DNA from: Thermoguttaceae bacterium
GTDB taxonomy: Bacteria > Planctomycetota > Planctomycetia > Pirellulales > Thermoguttaceae
Assembly: GCA_017441605.1 (NCBI GenBank)
Contig: JAFRXD010000093.1
Location: forward strand, 1-64,000
Direction: 5' to 3'
Length of the DNA: 64,000 nt
In this document: positions 34,401 through 39,700 of the stretch, in pieces
How the letters are laid out: every line of letters begins with the position of its first letter
Numbering within the stretch: the stretch's first letter is position 1
Notes under the pieces: generated by a model
What the model was told of the DNA's origin: nothing
The model's input: only the letters and a program-made list of their open reading frames with translations
Databases searched by the model: none
Position numbers and translations under genes: made by a program

Positions 34401-34629
34401 GTGGAACGCGATCGCCGACCAAGTCTCCGCCTCCGCCGAGTTCGCTCCGACCGTCTCCGCGACCGTCGCCGTTCGCTCCAACGAGAACGAGACCGCCGCT
34501 TCCGTCGAAAGCCGCGACGCCGCTTTCGCCGACTTCGCGTCCTTCGAGTCCGCCGACCTCGACGTCGACGCCGAAGCGACCGACGCGATCTTCGACGACG
34601 CCTTCCTCGCGGACCTCTTCGAGGACTGA
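10486..34629 (+). CDS. Giant extracellular protein: pseudo-peptidase, metzincin, six beta-helix cassettes
   Basis: 8,047 residues. ATG 10486 has AGGAGA 5 nt upstream; 28 in-frame codons before it are not needed. The N-terminus is basic and ends in LEERQLLS (46-53), the planctomycetal LEPxLL-type export motif. Residues about 289-540 resemble the IdeS/Mac cysteine-peptidase fold but with G307 and E452 where Cys and His are expected. About 595-790 is a metzincin with HEIGHSLGLHHD (zinc ligands H732, H736, H742) and a downstream IMGAGYY Met-turn candidate. Six Pmp-type beta-helix cassettes follow (13600-14830, 15460-18030, 18520-27230, 27670-29750, 30195-32270, 32290-33410). Cassettes 2-6 open with VVTTxxD...LREA/IREA and all six end in (V/I)D.GA(Y/V)E. 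CARDB-like domains (PDLTFGE...ENNVF) link several. The end carries cadherin-like (33421-33700), FN3-like (33715-34010) and PKD-like (34015-34250) domains and an acidic tail. No membrane anchor or autotransporter barrel is seen. Role in adhesion or substrate contact is inference. Confidence 0.9.
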   Translation: MGLFNRLIGANNNNSSRGRKNNEGALRGKADKKRNLSAKKLGMEALEERQLLSVNPAAAPDYDQIRDAYASLELPADASKINVLAVDNLTSASLQAAIDQAAQTQGDDLIVLRTTSDQYVLNLDSLAVTINLDSEQYGALKIAGYGDMPLSVMTNDSNAFTVLKGDVALDGMTLYNVSSVDMQGGLVATTSDANVSYGDKLVMVNEIAVDGGTQYNFADSTGTYSLAQDELPNVSDEISNVSEIQYGTRFPEQVNGGYVAVADRLNAILRRQRDYFGLPNGVGMTSVYAPNVNANRCYDAESVGNAGWVGTMANMLSYTGWAQKAGFSTRMTLADGSVKTYATVEDAVVDYLRNNFMNVGNGTAYNWTLTTAEMLDYFFSGNDKDCMGRNLSALTNTVEGGGFFMDIDFERVGGYVPASDTMMQDMLRALRDGNAVTAEILTTFSDGSQQREYVSVWGFTRRSDALTYYGMTTNAAGAARGLICTNPWYGTYKSDVSYNYYGNNESNGAYNGTYYYDQRSGDGYDTYHTYLLSSADSLTLVTEPNSYTDSNGNLVNGRELPEGYQYYSANGSGSISSSRIVGFSWLAQSENLIPACEINQDAVLSLQSMPGNTSNVIYLYFGGDDGTGWDGLEHPRLNLDNANGYGVSELQMIQEIWQRVAEDYAPFNVNVTTSASVWAAASRGIRCVIGGYSSSAGGLSGVGSYGSSKTHNYVYPFSLGLGAKSIAEAAAHEIGHSLGLHHDGYEHNEYYTGENSSVWAPIMGAGYYLPMTQWSNGEYVNATNFEDDVAIIASVVGYRVDEHGDAAADATDLADYYVDVDLDVYNSEAGIYRVDSVIEKRTDVDVFSFVSYGGKYVVDVSGVGADQRFIDSNFNWTSRRYAAYENPVFGGLYYARTYNYTDLNVQVSMLDEFGNNLLLDMSGKILKLGYGEKTHAFLSDDPYDSDFHFYVVDQFGEPVYLDEAKTQLKEGYYAIDSSEFTTFSHFVTPELEVGKTYYIAVTGVGQGSSSTNGYSDYGSLGQYTLTVHEDYEKFYIDSTQIKVADVSFYSAVDNVLNWKEAFVYSGRRLEDGSRFLGNALVFDSSLAGTTITLDSTLTFSYSRGIVGKPWAAKRFVLDATQAWDNVENQPGVTLDAGGKFRTVYVNNTTLEMYGFIVTGGVAARGTSTAQVNNGGGVYNNYGWLTIGDSIIAGNTAYKAGAGVYNAGGEYEDNAQHDGWLYMINTSILGNKLTASDAVGGGIFNESGGVATLVNVTIAGNIASYSGGGVQNYGRLTAYNSIFAKNYAQFGADVYTIAAQGSTIVNSTIIGDESRNRRYDAYRLGRNSQGDSRSLIGTSAGSAVASPVTVYDPGFVSYRDYDASEWSSELWKFWNLRLVGDSLAVDRGDNSTISTSLDFSNGNVQASLYPSMGNSRYYVDYTNKGDFDFDLAGQNRVEGSSVDSGAYEVLSKPDLTKFVPTSAGSEVVNNWESSIVVSRAIDDQTGSVAPFLVDEPLYLNLSFINQGEAITDAFETTIYMWKYDAYTSKEEMFARSTEETGVAIMNVKIEFESGAAMPGGAATVTCENLATGEIVTRQYDGSTSYMLLENIELGSIEAIVDAMIDKGEMTAQNEEGYVVFGYKLDSAENVDEYNENNNFYLTSSYFDVVESPVSINDSIVVTTTADVVDPYDGEISLREAVEIYAGSFYYAEIALQDGDVFEANGVTYKVKDGQFYVDFSADYQVYPGEQFNLVSDVEVVGTWSAADGYFVDSEGNQIVAPVGTIVHIAGVEYVFNGSDWLNASDEVYAFADGETLTWSDTNVETITYVVDTFYNPDDVAVDVPVGSVAVIDGEEYVLGDDGVWSRSEIIQQYTRDDVQAQGSFTMADGSVVTVVNGVFRRDLTDDVAIVPDGSVVTLANGETAVYDYAKDRFVVTEITEKTLSDGDSIIVGGETLTLVSDSYLDEAGKRYYLAEGTVVTLSNGYTVTYDDGRFVYDSQEVSSTKLAAGTTVIFNGEEYSYKAGRALVKRVSRESNAVVFASYLDGETFNLTEGPLTLDKTFTLDCVDPDGNLLDLTITSQSDDPCLFSILENADVTIKRFKFNDTVSTEEGAILENAGTLTVEQVSFKNNDAKQGNLIYNASGATLNVVDSTFENNVAETSALIFNEGSANIKNTTFTGDSGLLSPVYSKGVLTFEESTFAATSGENGGAIFNDGGIVAIARSTFSGTTANNKGGAIYNADGSDLSVASTTFNGASAEMGGAIYNAENSKLTVEVSIFSGNSASDVGGAIYNAGILEDAGSTFQSNNAIAGAAIYSKGEVSLTGSVFNGNEATNAGGAIYATNDATSALQIVGAAFLANKSAEGGAVYAAGDASFSNTLFANNEASALGGAVYAAANTAFVNVTIADNKAGDGAGIYNAGNATIDNSILARNVGSTGNDLFTAEGATTTLRNSLLQDIAKIGPTAFATVAEYRSILGVDPEFNDDYTLKASSPAINAGSNDLESAETDLAGNARRVGLTIGGVVRTVDMGAYEFQTILAPDLAIVADSVDYWGAEVLVDGVASELGYFIAGSDVCIDFNVQNIGDARVIDNFAFNVALVGVDSNGNTIYDQTLDAQWYATEFINHNWLNVSDWIDLGGEAAMRTNFGALPVGHYTVTVTLDVFGVGNVYEWGEEDGYEGENNNVFVGTFSVFNEPSTVVTTELDVVDYVDGETSLREAVEAAGDYTYVSTFAVPDGTVFTLENGEELTVVDGWLTQSVDVVIKDGVEYDLQEGDEFLLGGRSIYYHYQMNGGYFTYGPDPDSTRVPQSAIDAGPITYPDGTSASFQLQTDQYIHYVDEVDLNHQEDPHYTYNVLSTPSGDIVLYDGMTFSYSNVNFTYYQNENYPQGAFVFEDGTVIEYEDGADLSFASLAIGTLATRHARVEKEVVLADGTRLEVRDGVAKTYKEVSANVTFDKAKMQGKTIVIDTVQGPVALNKTTVLPGSTTAVDRHLHILGEDRDVTISGNDETSMFLVNTDATVTISDLTMTKGRAKVGGALYNKGDLTLKDVDFVDNEAYWIKSTSEGDHLREGLGGAVANFGTLTIDGGTYSDNNATDFGGVVFADPGDSGATIVKNATFANNAAFAGGAFAVQSGSFSVANSTFNSNSAERAGAIYTLVDLDVTASSFTGNKAEAADFASRNVNGGAIYASKTANLTFSADEESESNVAVTFDSNVAEAGGAVYAEAGIKVNGDIVATGNKAVASQYVDEVKGDYGAIFANGAVEITGNADFANNVADGSYGALYANGKLSVGGDANFANNAANSGSYGAAFAKGVQVEGNANFTGNKAGADYGALYSQGELSVGGDLNVASNVANGVVGGVYAKSLDVAGNATFSGNSATEGSYGAALIEGDANVEGDATFSGNSANNGAYGAASVVGDLTVGGNLDVSGNASSNVAGVEANKVSVGGNLTVNSNTDNGGVGALVSKTSVDVAGSATANNNVGSAIVAETNVTIGDSSSFENNVGTNGAAIFAGGDVSIDGDVTAKGNSATENGGAINANSFTAAGAATLTGNSANGEGGAVYTKTFVKIGEGSSNISGNQAGLNGGAIYAVNSVEIGGDAVIATNVAGNLPTAVVTNSTTSTGDEGETIVTTVTKTTYGALGGAIYVAAGGAEFGGDVKFNKNQANGSAGALYAKGDVNFGGDATFANNSALGTVVTETKTVITPADGSEPTETTETTTEPIGDYGAAYVEGDLNVEGILEMTGNVANRSYGAAYVAVNVDVKGVVEKTYDEEGNEIFYTGLVAKISGNKAETGDFGALYAEGDLTIAGNAEISGNEAAGKVGAVKAASVGITGDATVANNKANGGDYGAILTDGAFNVGGNAAITGNEAAGSVGAVKAASVDITGDANVSNNKAKGGDYGAILSDGAFNVGGNATISGNEASGSVGAVKATKVDVTGDAIVTNNKANGGTNGAILSDGAFNVGGNATITGNKATGNVGAVEATSVKIEGDANISNNESGDNYGAVIAETFYVGGAATINNNKAKNDVGAIYVTGSGIAFEIVGDATISGNKAANAANETVDVQSETTFSTNEEGATVRTTVTTTTTTTVLNGKYGAFNVENGSAKFGADATITNNSASAYGAFNVANDLNVGGKLTLDGNVASGSEIVTVEIVTLVEVLDADGNVVSSETSLDATTTNNEIQSDFGAGKVGGKAVVGGDAVISNNKADDNYGALYVAKTFDVKGSLDVDSNEAGGDYGALYVGTSLTVDQTASFTDNKAGGSYGALYAKTNVTVKGQVEVEEGQEKPTVFAATGNEAGGSYGAFYVGGVFYVDGDANISDNKAGDDYGAGYIGNAATIKGDATVSNNVAQGSYGAFAVAKNLVVKGDLVAENNQAATGDYGAIFVKTTAQVDGDLTLENNSAAGNVGALEVQGKTLTVGGDLTATGNSAGGNVGAVEVGGALTVAGSATFESNQAVGDYGAAYVKGLLTVTGDLTATSNTAGGTVGAIYAKDGVDVKSGATITANKATGNVGAVEGKFVKIAGDAVISDNESGDSFGAIKVETFFVGGTATIANNKAKYDVGAIYVTGSGIVFEIVGNATITGNRAGTGAVVVETVSEPVVTETTDENGNLVRTTVTTKTTTSTINGKYGAFNVENGSAKFDADATLANNSASAYGAFNVANDLLVAGKLTLDGNVASGSETVVTETTTLTEVFDSEGALISSDSKTDSETENNEVQSDFGAGKVGGKAVVGGDAVISNNKADDAYGALYVGTTFTVGGSLVVDRNEAGGNYGAVCVRENLTVDKLATIASNKAGGDFGAVYVGGDFAVNANVALEEGETLPTVLTLTGNEAGASVGGLYVGGKATVNGDAEISGNVAAVDYGAARIAGVLTINGNANVADNAATAGSYGALQVGGEAKVGGDLALSNNAAGTNVGAMGVNGKLIVGGNAIAVSNKAGVNVGAVEVKGAAQFKGDVDFRANEAVGDYGALYATGALTVGGASSVSGNVAGGNVGAIYAKSATFAGPALIVENQAAGNVGALEIGGKLTFKDSVDITANKAGGDYGAVKASAFAATNAAAQIDEVDAYAVKIADNEAGGNYGAVYVSATGEAFSVAGSLKATGNKAGTTPNVEVAISDPTTGENGETVVETVTTTSVYGKGGAIYADKGSIGVDGDAEFVGNSAATFGAIYAEEGVKIGQNLTMTNNEANGQVKGVTETATTVYVLDDGGNVVDSVTTNSEPVESISYAGANYGAGYAKVELSVGGDLVLDSNKALGEVGAFGTEGSANIAGSATIVGNSANESSALAVRGGDLTVGTDLLVKSNVANRASSSVNVTGVLTVKGNATVDSNVQGGIGADAVLVKGNLVATDNSTTGVGGAIASDSAIGIEGDATITGNSATVGGAIFAVSYFIVNGKATITGNSARLTGGAIEAFTVELHDSLVADNTASMGGAISANDLVLRNVTVAGNSAHYGGAIHLSGSAQIDNSIIAGNSVYSIEDEETVVDEEGNETTRPVTVEGAGVEIYAKTGASVVLRSSLIQNVESTGEVAFGNDWLVAEYRSFIGVDPLFVGQGDYRLQKLSPAVNTGYNDLKVPGVETDLDGGARIVAGRIDLGAYEFQTEVYADLTFGENPINFWFATIDGRLTDHYIVGYDLILDYELANLGEVAVFDKFNIQVNITGTLADGSAYDSTFVQRYQEGSDYFDWLRVDDWLQPGSTQVYPRQNIGALGVGSYTITVTLDYDDAISESTKENNVFTTNFEVYEAPSVVVTTDQDGDFNPLDDVVTLREASELYVGPYWFSSDTLLDSGTFLRDDLVVVTVEDGVATIGRNVMVVDGNDVDLVDGQNFEYGKTYIVFENGVFTYPDGTVQPYSPGKYDYDYSITLTFEDGTTAIAHRESKFDYLESIGEEAPVSTKYEYVDVYVAPDGTKILLEELTPESIVYSKTYATYHEFVALTISTGELVGLHNGDAIGYNGLTGTFMNGGFMSDDGSVKVAIEDGAQFFVGENFAIPAVYKGAAFTLEDGTFVEFVEGATLETENGVVVEMAIRRDQIGDEISITDGRKIKFYNDGTATISTFVDNAITFANALSGSTITLAGRAITPAKSQTITGLTQGDSPAITVDANKQSRVFSVNYGLDVAMSDLELVNGDELRGGAIFNAGTLALENVDVRQSKANVVSNVNPNDKVLFEGLGGAIYNSGSLTINGGEFARNAADYFGGAIYSIGSLDVQNAKFLENASNYFGGALYFQNSNATVANSIFESNLAALNGGAIGVAATAADSKLTIVNSLLVKNESVGKPGFEEGGEGGAIYGIGQSGKKATVEATNITVADNAAAFGGGIAVDNAELVLKNSIVARNSAVFQGADIALEREATGVLYASLIGVGDDVVNPDALSVAGGYSAFLGSTAAPIDVMFDADYRPAPASPAVNSGVNDFVAGIETDLAGGERIVDKFVDMGAYEAASFAPDLTFGEDDGLVGWFAYSNGANTGKFIEGWDVAFDYSFGNYGAGSVFTSFDYTITVSKLDENGDAIEGSAKVFTRTYGDDVNGHMSPENWLAPVTQVEGYWNLGTFAAGKYQATFSLDVADSVYESDEENNVFVFNFEVAERPSLVVTTEQDVVDDYDGLTSLREAIAAVGTQGSEKISIDKVIEDGATFTLAANEERGIEEGTVATYADGVLSYVKVIPATEETEDTEATEETTETIVLDAGVEYALTNGQTLVWNGADLITLTDEVLTAITFAPNVLGKTISIDLDANKTEFVIDRDMTISASETVTIDAQGASRAFFVAHGEVAIRGLDIVNANADEGAAIYNAGSLSVERVNISNANAENGAAIYNAATASLDLLNVVVSNVAATGNGGAIYNAGSLVANNIEISNATANDGAAIYNLGTIEKIADSIFTANVAADQAGAIYTEGGSIDVERTTFDGNSAKYGGALVNYQATATIADSAFKANSASGDAGAIDNYGDLALTNVAFESNSTNGFGGAIYNSASSSSEAYVVDLDGVSFTANQAAKGGAIYNAQGSELVGSGAANVFGANVATDGGAIYSAGSIKADSAWTFEGNAATGNGGALYIAQGTAEFQAPAFVGNSAENGGAIYNAGTFKANKANLKANSASAAGGAIYNYGGKASVVMSNSLVWLNEAGTNGGAIALVSGSATLRNVTVAGNVAGGMGGGVYSAGKVSAYNTIVASNLAGTGVDYYATTAGTFAYSLLGNKSDVNKAPTMTKSVSGDAGFAVAPIFENGALVNADQVSLKPLADSIAVNSGNDAYALDYSGKALEFDFDGNYRICSPLDSVDMGAYEFPFEEPSNVVTTNLDLIDPTDGYVSIREALAYAERLGLDTVVFDPSVTGIILESTLYVDTNVTIGSATQAVTFELKDGDEESVVVVGSEDETVNVSLVNLTITGGDNRSEKGTYYDHPDYAGGGVRNFANLTLDKVNVTGNRAAYGGGVYNAGTMTIVDSVIADNNAWYYGGVYNRGELTVERTMIAENNAVYYGGGVGTYTGATISNSIIARNTAATGAGVFAQVNAAELLNGTGSFDVNLINVDVVGNVATGTGAEGVGAGVWANHVLNLTNSIVYGNTAAMDADLYYTTIFASSKLTATYSDVGDANVPLNGTGMKSVDPMFVKFDDQVERSAWDFSLVVGSKLIGAGNNAAVVGEFDAYGMKRVVGAKVDIGAVEEQGNLAPTDINIVVEPVLLSTDPVGTVVATVQAIDANEDDAFTYELVSDADGLFVVEGNEVKYAKEVPAGDYTVTVKAVDASGASVEKSFRFVVSNPAAPKYEAPEIVSVGFNENDQIVVEWRTDDPAKEFAVEYRQKGTSRWTSSSALTSGSDFSGSGVLEDASFEPGTVLELRIRALASSNKNESEWSEIVERTVEAKPEPFNVSSDLADDGFVRYEVASNANAYAYWTIDWNDGTKETFTGLAMERTLAHWYQSEGTFSPVLYVDNSTTGFELGAVTVGSSSSGAVLDVEAEVENVFSNLEPIAVGATVASASNASVAAAILAEATRVEWNAIADQVSASAEFAPTVSATVAVRSNENETAASVESRDAAFADFASFESADLDVDAEATDAIFDDAFLADLFED
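11350..12110 (+). other. IdeS/Mac-like cysteine-peptidase domain with catalytic residues replaced
   Basis: Within the giant protein, AGWVGTMANMLSYTGW aligns with the CGAATAGNML signature that I recall from IdeS-type peptidases, but the catalytic Cys position is G307. The later YVSVWGF aligns with HAINVWG, with E452 at the catalytic His. The acidic position may also have changed (ICTNPWYG). Fold assignment is by motif only. Confidence 0.55.
12268..12880 (+). other. Metzincin metallopeptidase domain
   Basis: Within the giant protein: the preceding stretch VIYLYFGGDDGTGWDG and IWQRVAEDYAPFNVNVTT, common before such sites in bacterial reprolysin-like domains, leads to HEIGHSLGLHHDG with the complete HExxHxxGxxH zinc motif, then APIMGAGYY. 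All metal ligands and the catalytic glutamate (E733) are intact. Confidence 0.8.
21845..22400 (+). repeat. 156-bp in-frame tandem repeat in cassette 3
   Basis: The VGAVKAAS-type motif begins at 21889, 22045, 22201 and 22357, and the GAFNVGG motif at 21991, 22147 and 22303: every interval is exactly 156 bp (52 residues, about two beta-helix coils). Confidence 0.9.
22360..25520 (+). repeat. 1.6-kb tandem segmental duplication in cassette 3
   Basis: Landmarks in the first copy recur about 1.6 kb later: NESGD at 22417/24019 and FEIVG at 22543/24145 (1,602 bp); YGAFNVENGSAKF at 22702/24307, FGAGKVGGKAVVGGDAVISN at 22981/24586 and a PTV..TGNEAG landmark at 23290/24895 (1,605 bp); AVGDYGA at 23791/25315 (1,524 bp, consistent with loss of one 27-residue coil). 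The copies have diverged by point changes but stay in frame. Confidence 0.88.
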
Positions 34630-34732
34630 GACGCGAAGATAATCGAACGCCCTCCGCCTGGAGAGCGCCTGTAACCGGAGGGGCGAGCCCCTCCGGACGT
34701 TCGACCGAGGGGCTCGCCCTTCGGAACTAGCG

Positions 34733-34757
34733 AAAAGGGGCGCGAGCCCCTTTTTTT
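34733..34757 (+). terminator. Intrinsic terminator after the giant gene
   Basis: AAAAGGGGC (34733-34741), loop GCGA, then GCCCCTTTT and more T. A second GC-rich palindrome (GGAGGGGCGAGCCCCTCC, 34677-34694) lies just upstream. Confidence 0.88.
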
Positions 34758-34789
34758 ATTTTTAACGCAAACACCCGAAGGAGCGCGAT

Positions 34790-35764
<975 letters not shown>

Positions 35765-35822
35765 GCTCGCGAAAAAGACGCGTTCCCCTTTTATTAACCG
35801 CTATTTCCAAAGAGGTTTAACG

Positions 35823-36746
35823 ATGGCGTCCAAACCGAAAATCGTCGTGGTCGGAAGCTCCAATACCGATATGATTATTAAAGCGGATCGCATTCCCGCC
35901 CCGGGAGAAACGATCGTCGGCGGAACCTTCGCCACCGCCCCCGGAGGAAAGGGCGCCAACCAAGCGGTCGCCGCCGCTCGCGCCGGAGGCGACGTAACCT
36001 TCGTCGCCCGCGTCGGCGACGATATGCTCGGGGCGCAAGCGGTCGACGGGTACGCGAAAGAGGGGATCGACGTCTCCCTGATTCAACGCGATCCGAAACT
36101 CGCGACCGGGGTCGCCCTTATTATGGTCGACGCGACCGGCGACAACTCGATTTCCGTCGCGTCCGGCGCCAATTTCGCGCTGACTCCCGCCGACGTCGAG
36201 CGCGCCGCCGACGCCATTAAGAGCGCCAAGATGGTCGTTTGCCAGCTCGAAACCCCATTGGAGACGATTCAACGCGCCGCCGAGCTCGCGCGAGAGTCGG
36301 GCGTTCCCGTTCTCCTCGATCCCGCCCCCGCACCGAGCGAGCCGTTGCCAAACTCCTTGCTCGAGCGCGTTTCCATTATCAAGCCGAACGAGACCGAGGC
36401 CTCTCGCTTGACCGGAATCGAGGTCGTCGACGAGGCGACCGCGAAACTCGCCGCCGAAAAACTCCTGGCCCTCGGAATCGAAACGGTCGTCGTAACTCTC
36501 GGAGCCGCCGGTTCCTTCGTCGCCACGAAAGACGGCGCCCGCGTGCTCGTTCCCGCGCTTCGCGTCGACGCGGTCGACGCCACCGCCGCCGGGGACGCCT
36601 ATTCCGGGGCCCTCGCCGTCGCGCTCGCCGAAGGCAAAGCGCTAAGCGACGCGGTCGCTTTCGCGACGAAGGCCGCCGCTCTCAGCGTTCGCAAACTCGG
36701 GGCCCAGCCCTCCTTGCCTTCTCGCGAGGAAATCGATCGCGCCTAG
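35823..36746 (+). CDS. rbsK: Ribokinase (PfkB family)
   Basis: A 307-residue cytoplasmic kinase that phosphorylates ribose to ribose-5-phosphate. The first PfkB signature is at PGGKGANQAVAAAR (about 40-53) and the second at VDATAAGDAYSGALA, with catalytic base D258 and the anion hole AAGD. N-terminal VVGSSNTDMI and the substrate loop match ribokinase rather than fructokinase or adenosine kinase. Length is normal. AGAGG precedes the ATG. It probably shares a transcript with the UDP-glucuronate decarboxylase gene. The gene is convergent with the LptC/OstA-like gene: the CTAG at 36743-36746 gives a TAG stop to both strands. No ribose transporter or pyranase is nearby, so ribose as the physiological substrate is a family-based inference. 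Confidence 0.88.
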   Translation: MASKPKIVVVGSSNTDMIIKADRIPAPGETIVGGTFATAPGGKGANQAVAAARAGGDVTFVARVGDDMLGAQAVDGYAKEGIDVSLIQRDPKLATGVALIMVDATGDNSISVASGANFALTPADVERAADAIKSAKMVVCQLETPLETIQRAAELARESGVPVLLDPAPAPSEPLPNSLLERVSIIKPNETEASRLTGIEVVDEATAKLAAEKLLALGIETVVVTLGAAGSFVATKDGARVLVPALRVDAVDATAAGDAYSGALAVALAEGKALSDAVAFATKAAALSVRKLGAQPSLPSREEIDRA

Positions 36747-39700
36747 CGGGAAGAGTCGAGCGCCTCGATCTCGAATTTTCCCGTGTCGAGCCAATAGATC
36801 GCGCGCGAGAACTCCCCGAGCGTCTCTCGACGCGCCCCTTGGTACTCCTGCTTGTAAAGCGCCGCTTTGGTCGTCGGGCTCCCCGCGAGAACGACGACCC
36901 CTTTTTTGGACGCGTAACGAAGCGCCTCGCACGTCCCCGCGACCGTCTTCTGGCGGAAGAGCACGTTCCGGCGCGCCTCGATTTCGAGGTCTTGACCGCC
37001 TCCCTCTCGCTCGTCTCCGGGAATCAATTTCACGCTCGCCTCTTGGCTTTCGATCGACGCGGTCGAAGCGGGACAATCGTCGAGACTATCGAAATCGAGC
37101 GCCTCGTTCGGATTCTCGACCGTCGCCGCCAGCGCCTTGATTCCGTCCGAAAAGGTCGTTTCGCGACCCGCGATCGATCCGGTCGCGTTTCCTTTAAATC
37201 TCGCCCAAATCTTCGTCCACTTCGGACTCGTCGCGCTCGGTTCGACCGCTCGGTTCGACTCGACCGATCCCCCCGTCCGCCGCGCGAGCGCGTCCGACGC
37301 GTCGCGGCTCGTCGGAACGATTCCGTAGAACTCGCCCCCGTCCGTCGCGCTAAACGTCCCCGCCGCTACGTCGTAGCGCAAATTCCGAAGCGCGACTCGG
37401 TAGACTCCCTCGCGCGCGTCTTTCGACCCCTCTTTCGGCTTGTCGACGACGTCAATTTCGACGAACTTCTCGTTGTTGCCGACGCACTCCACCGTCGCGA
37501 CCTCCATCGCCTCGCGATCCTTGACGTTCAGCTTAAATATCGACGTCGGATTTTTTAGCGTTAGGTCGACCTCCGGGCTCTTTAGCGTTTGCGTTCCTTG
37601 CGAGACCAAAACGCTCTTGTCCCGTTCCGCGAGGAACGACAGCTTTTGCCCGTCGAACCGCATCGCGCGAGACCACTCGACCTTAATCGGGTCGTCGGAG
37701 AGGAATCGCGCGAGATCTTCTTCGGGTTTGTCGCTCGTCGCGATTCGCGGCTCCGCTCTAGCGACCGGGGACGCGATTTCCAACGAACCCGACCCGATCG
37801 CCTCGAATCGATTGTTCGCCGCGTCGACCGAAATATCGCCTCCCGTTAAAGTTAAGTTTTCCGTCTTAAAGAGCGCGGGGGCGTCGGAGGAACCGTGCAA
37901 GCGCAATTTCGTCGTCTCGGAGCCGGGATTGTCGATCTGCGCGCTTCCGGCCTTTACGACCGTCTTTTCCGCTCCGCCGAGCGCCAGGCGCTCGCAAAAC
38001 GAAGCGTCCCCGGAAAGCGCCAGCTTAACGACCCGCGCTTTCGGTTCCGGACGACCTTTCGCCCAGCGAAGAACGCACCGGACTTCCAGCTCGCGCCCGG
38101 AGATCTCGAACCGCGAGTCGTCGACCGAAGATTTGGACCCTCCGGCGAGCGAATCGAGCGACGCGTTGTCTCCCTCCGATTCGAACCGCCCGAGCGCCTC
38201 GTCCTCCGCCGTTTCCTCTTCCGTTTCTTCGATCGATTCGAATCGAACGTTCGCCGCGTTCGCGACGCGCGCCTCTCCGCGAGGAAATCGCAACGAAACG
38301 TTATTTCGGAACGAAGCCAAGACCGGGCGCAGCCCCTCGATCGAGTCGGGGGCGAAATTAAATTCGCTCTCGCCCCTCTCCGCCGCTCCTTCCGCGCGGT
38401 TTTCCGAATTCGACGACTCTTTGGGGATCGGTTTGAAGACGATTTCCGCCTCGTTGGCGGTCATGGTCCCGAGCGCGTCGGAGCTAAAAGAGAAGGGACC
38501 GTAAGAGCTTAGCTTGAAATACCCCTTCGGCTCGGCCGTCGGAACCGCGACGAGCGCCCCTTTCCAAGTCGCCCGCGAGCGAACCGGCTCCCCGGTCTTG
38601 TCTTTCGAATCGACGATTAGCTCCCCGTCTTTTTGCGCGACGATTCGCTCGATCTCGTCGTTCTCGTTCAAGCGAAGCTCGATATTTTTGGAGAAGAAAT
38701 TCGCTTCGGAATTTTGCGATCCGCTCTTGATTTGCGCGGGGTTCCCGTCGTCGTCGGAGTCCAAATACGCGACCCGATCTTCGAGGTCGTAGACGATCTC
38801 GTCCGCTAGGATCTCGACCCCGCTCGCGAAGTTCCGTATGAGCGCGCGCTCCTCCTCGCCGCCGATCGCGCGCAGATTGCTCGCTCGCAAGTCTTTGGGA
38901 GAACCAGAGATGCGCTTGCGCAAAATCGCCTCCGCGATTTCCGCGCTCTCGTTCGCGAGCGCTTTGACGTTCGGGTCTTGCATATAGAGATAGAATCGAT
39001 CGCACAGTAGCTGATTCGAGCGAGTCCCGTCTTTAAACTCGACAAGCTCGACGCTTTCGTTGAGTCGGACGACCCAGCCTCCCGGCTCGTTTGGATTCGA
39101 GTTGAAGAAAACTCCGCCTTTGCAGCGCGCCTCGAAACGAGAGTCCTCTCGCGCCGTCGCGTTATCGGCGCCCGCTCCTTCCGATAGATCTGCCAGGCGG
39201 AACGAGATACCTCCCTTCAATTCGTTTATGACCGCGCTCTTGAGCGAGAATCCTCCTCCCAGATTCCCGGACCGTTCGAGCGCCTCGATTCGCTCCGCCG
39301 GAGAAGCCCCCGGCTCGACCTCGCCGCGCGCCGCTCGACGCGCCGTCGACGCCAGATTTCTGGGAGAGTCGAAGACGATCGCGAAACCGCGACCTTCTCC
39401 GGAACTCGACCCGATATGGAATGAAACGTCGGACTTCGAAACGATTTGCGTTTCGTTAAAGGTGACGTCGCGAGTTCGAAGTAGCGCGTCGACGTCCCCG
39501 ATTTTCGTTCGTATCACAACTTCTCCGAACGCGCGTCCTTCCGCGAATTTGTCGAAGTTGAACTCGCTCTTCTCGGATCCCAATTTGAACGTCCGGTCGA
39601 GCGTTTCCGAAAACGTCAGCTCGATTCGGTCGGTCGACTCGAAAACGAACGCCTTGTTCGCGCGCTCCTCGTCGCTCTGTTCCGGCTCCCGTTCCCCGAG

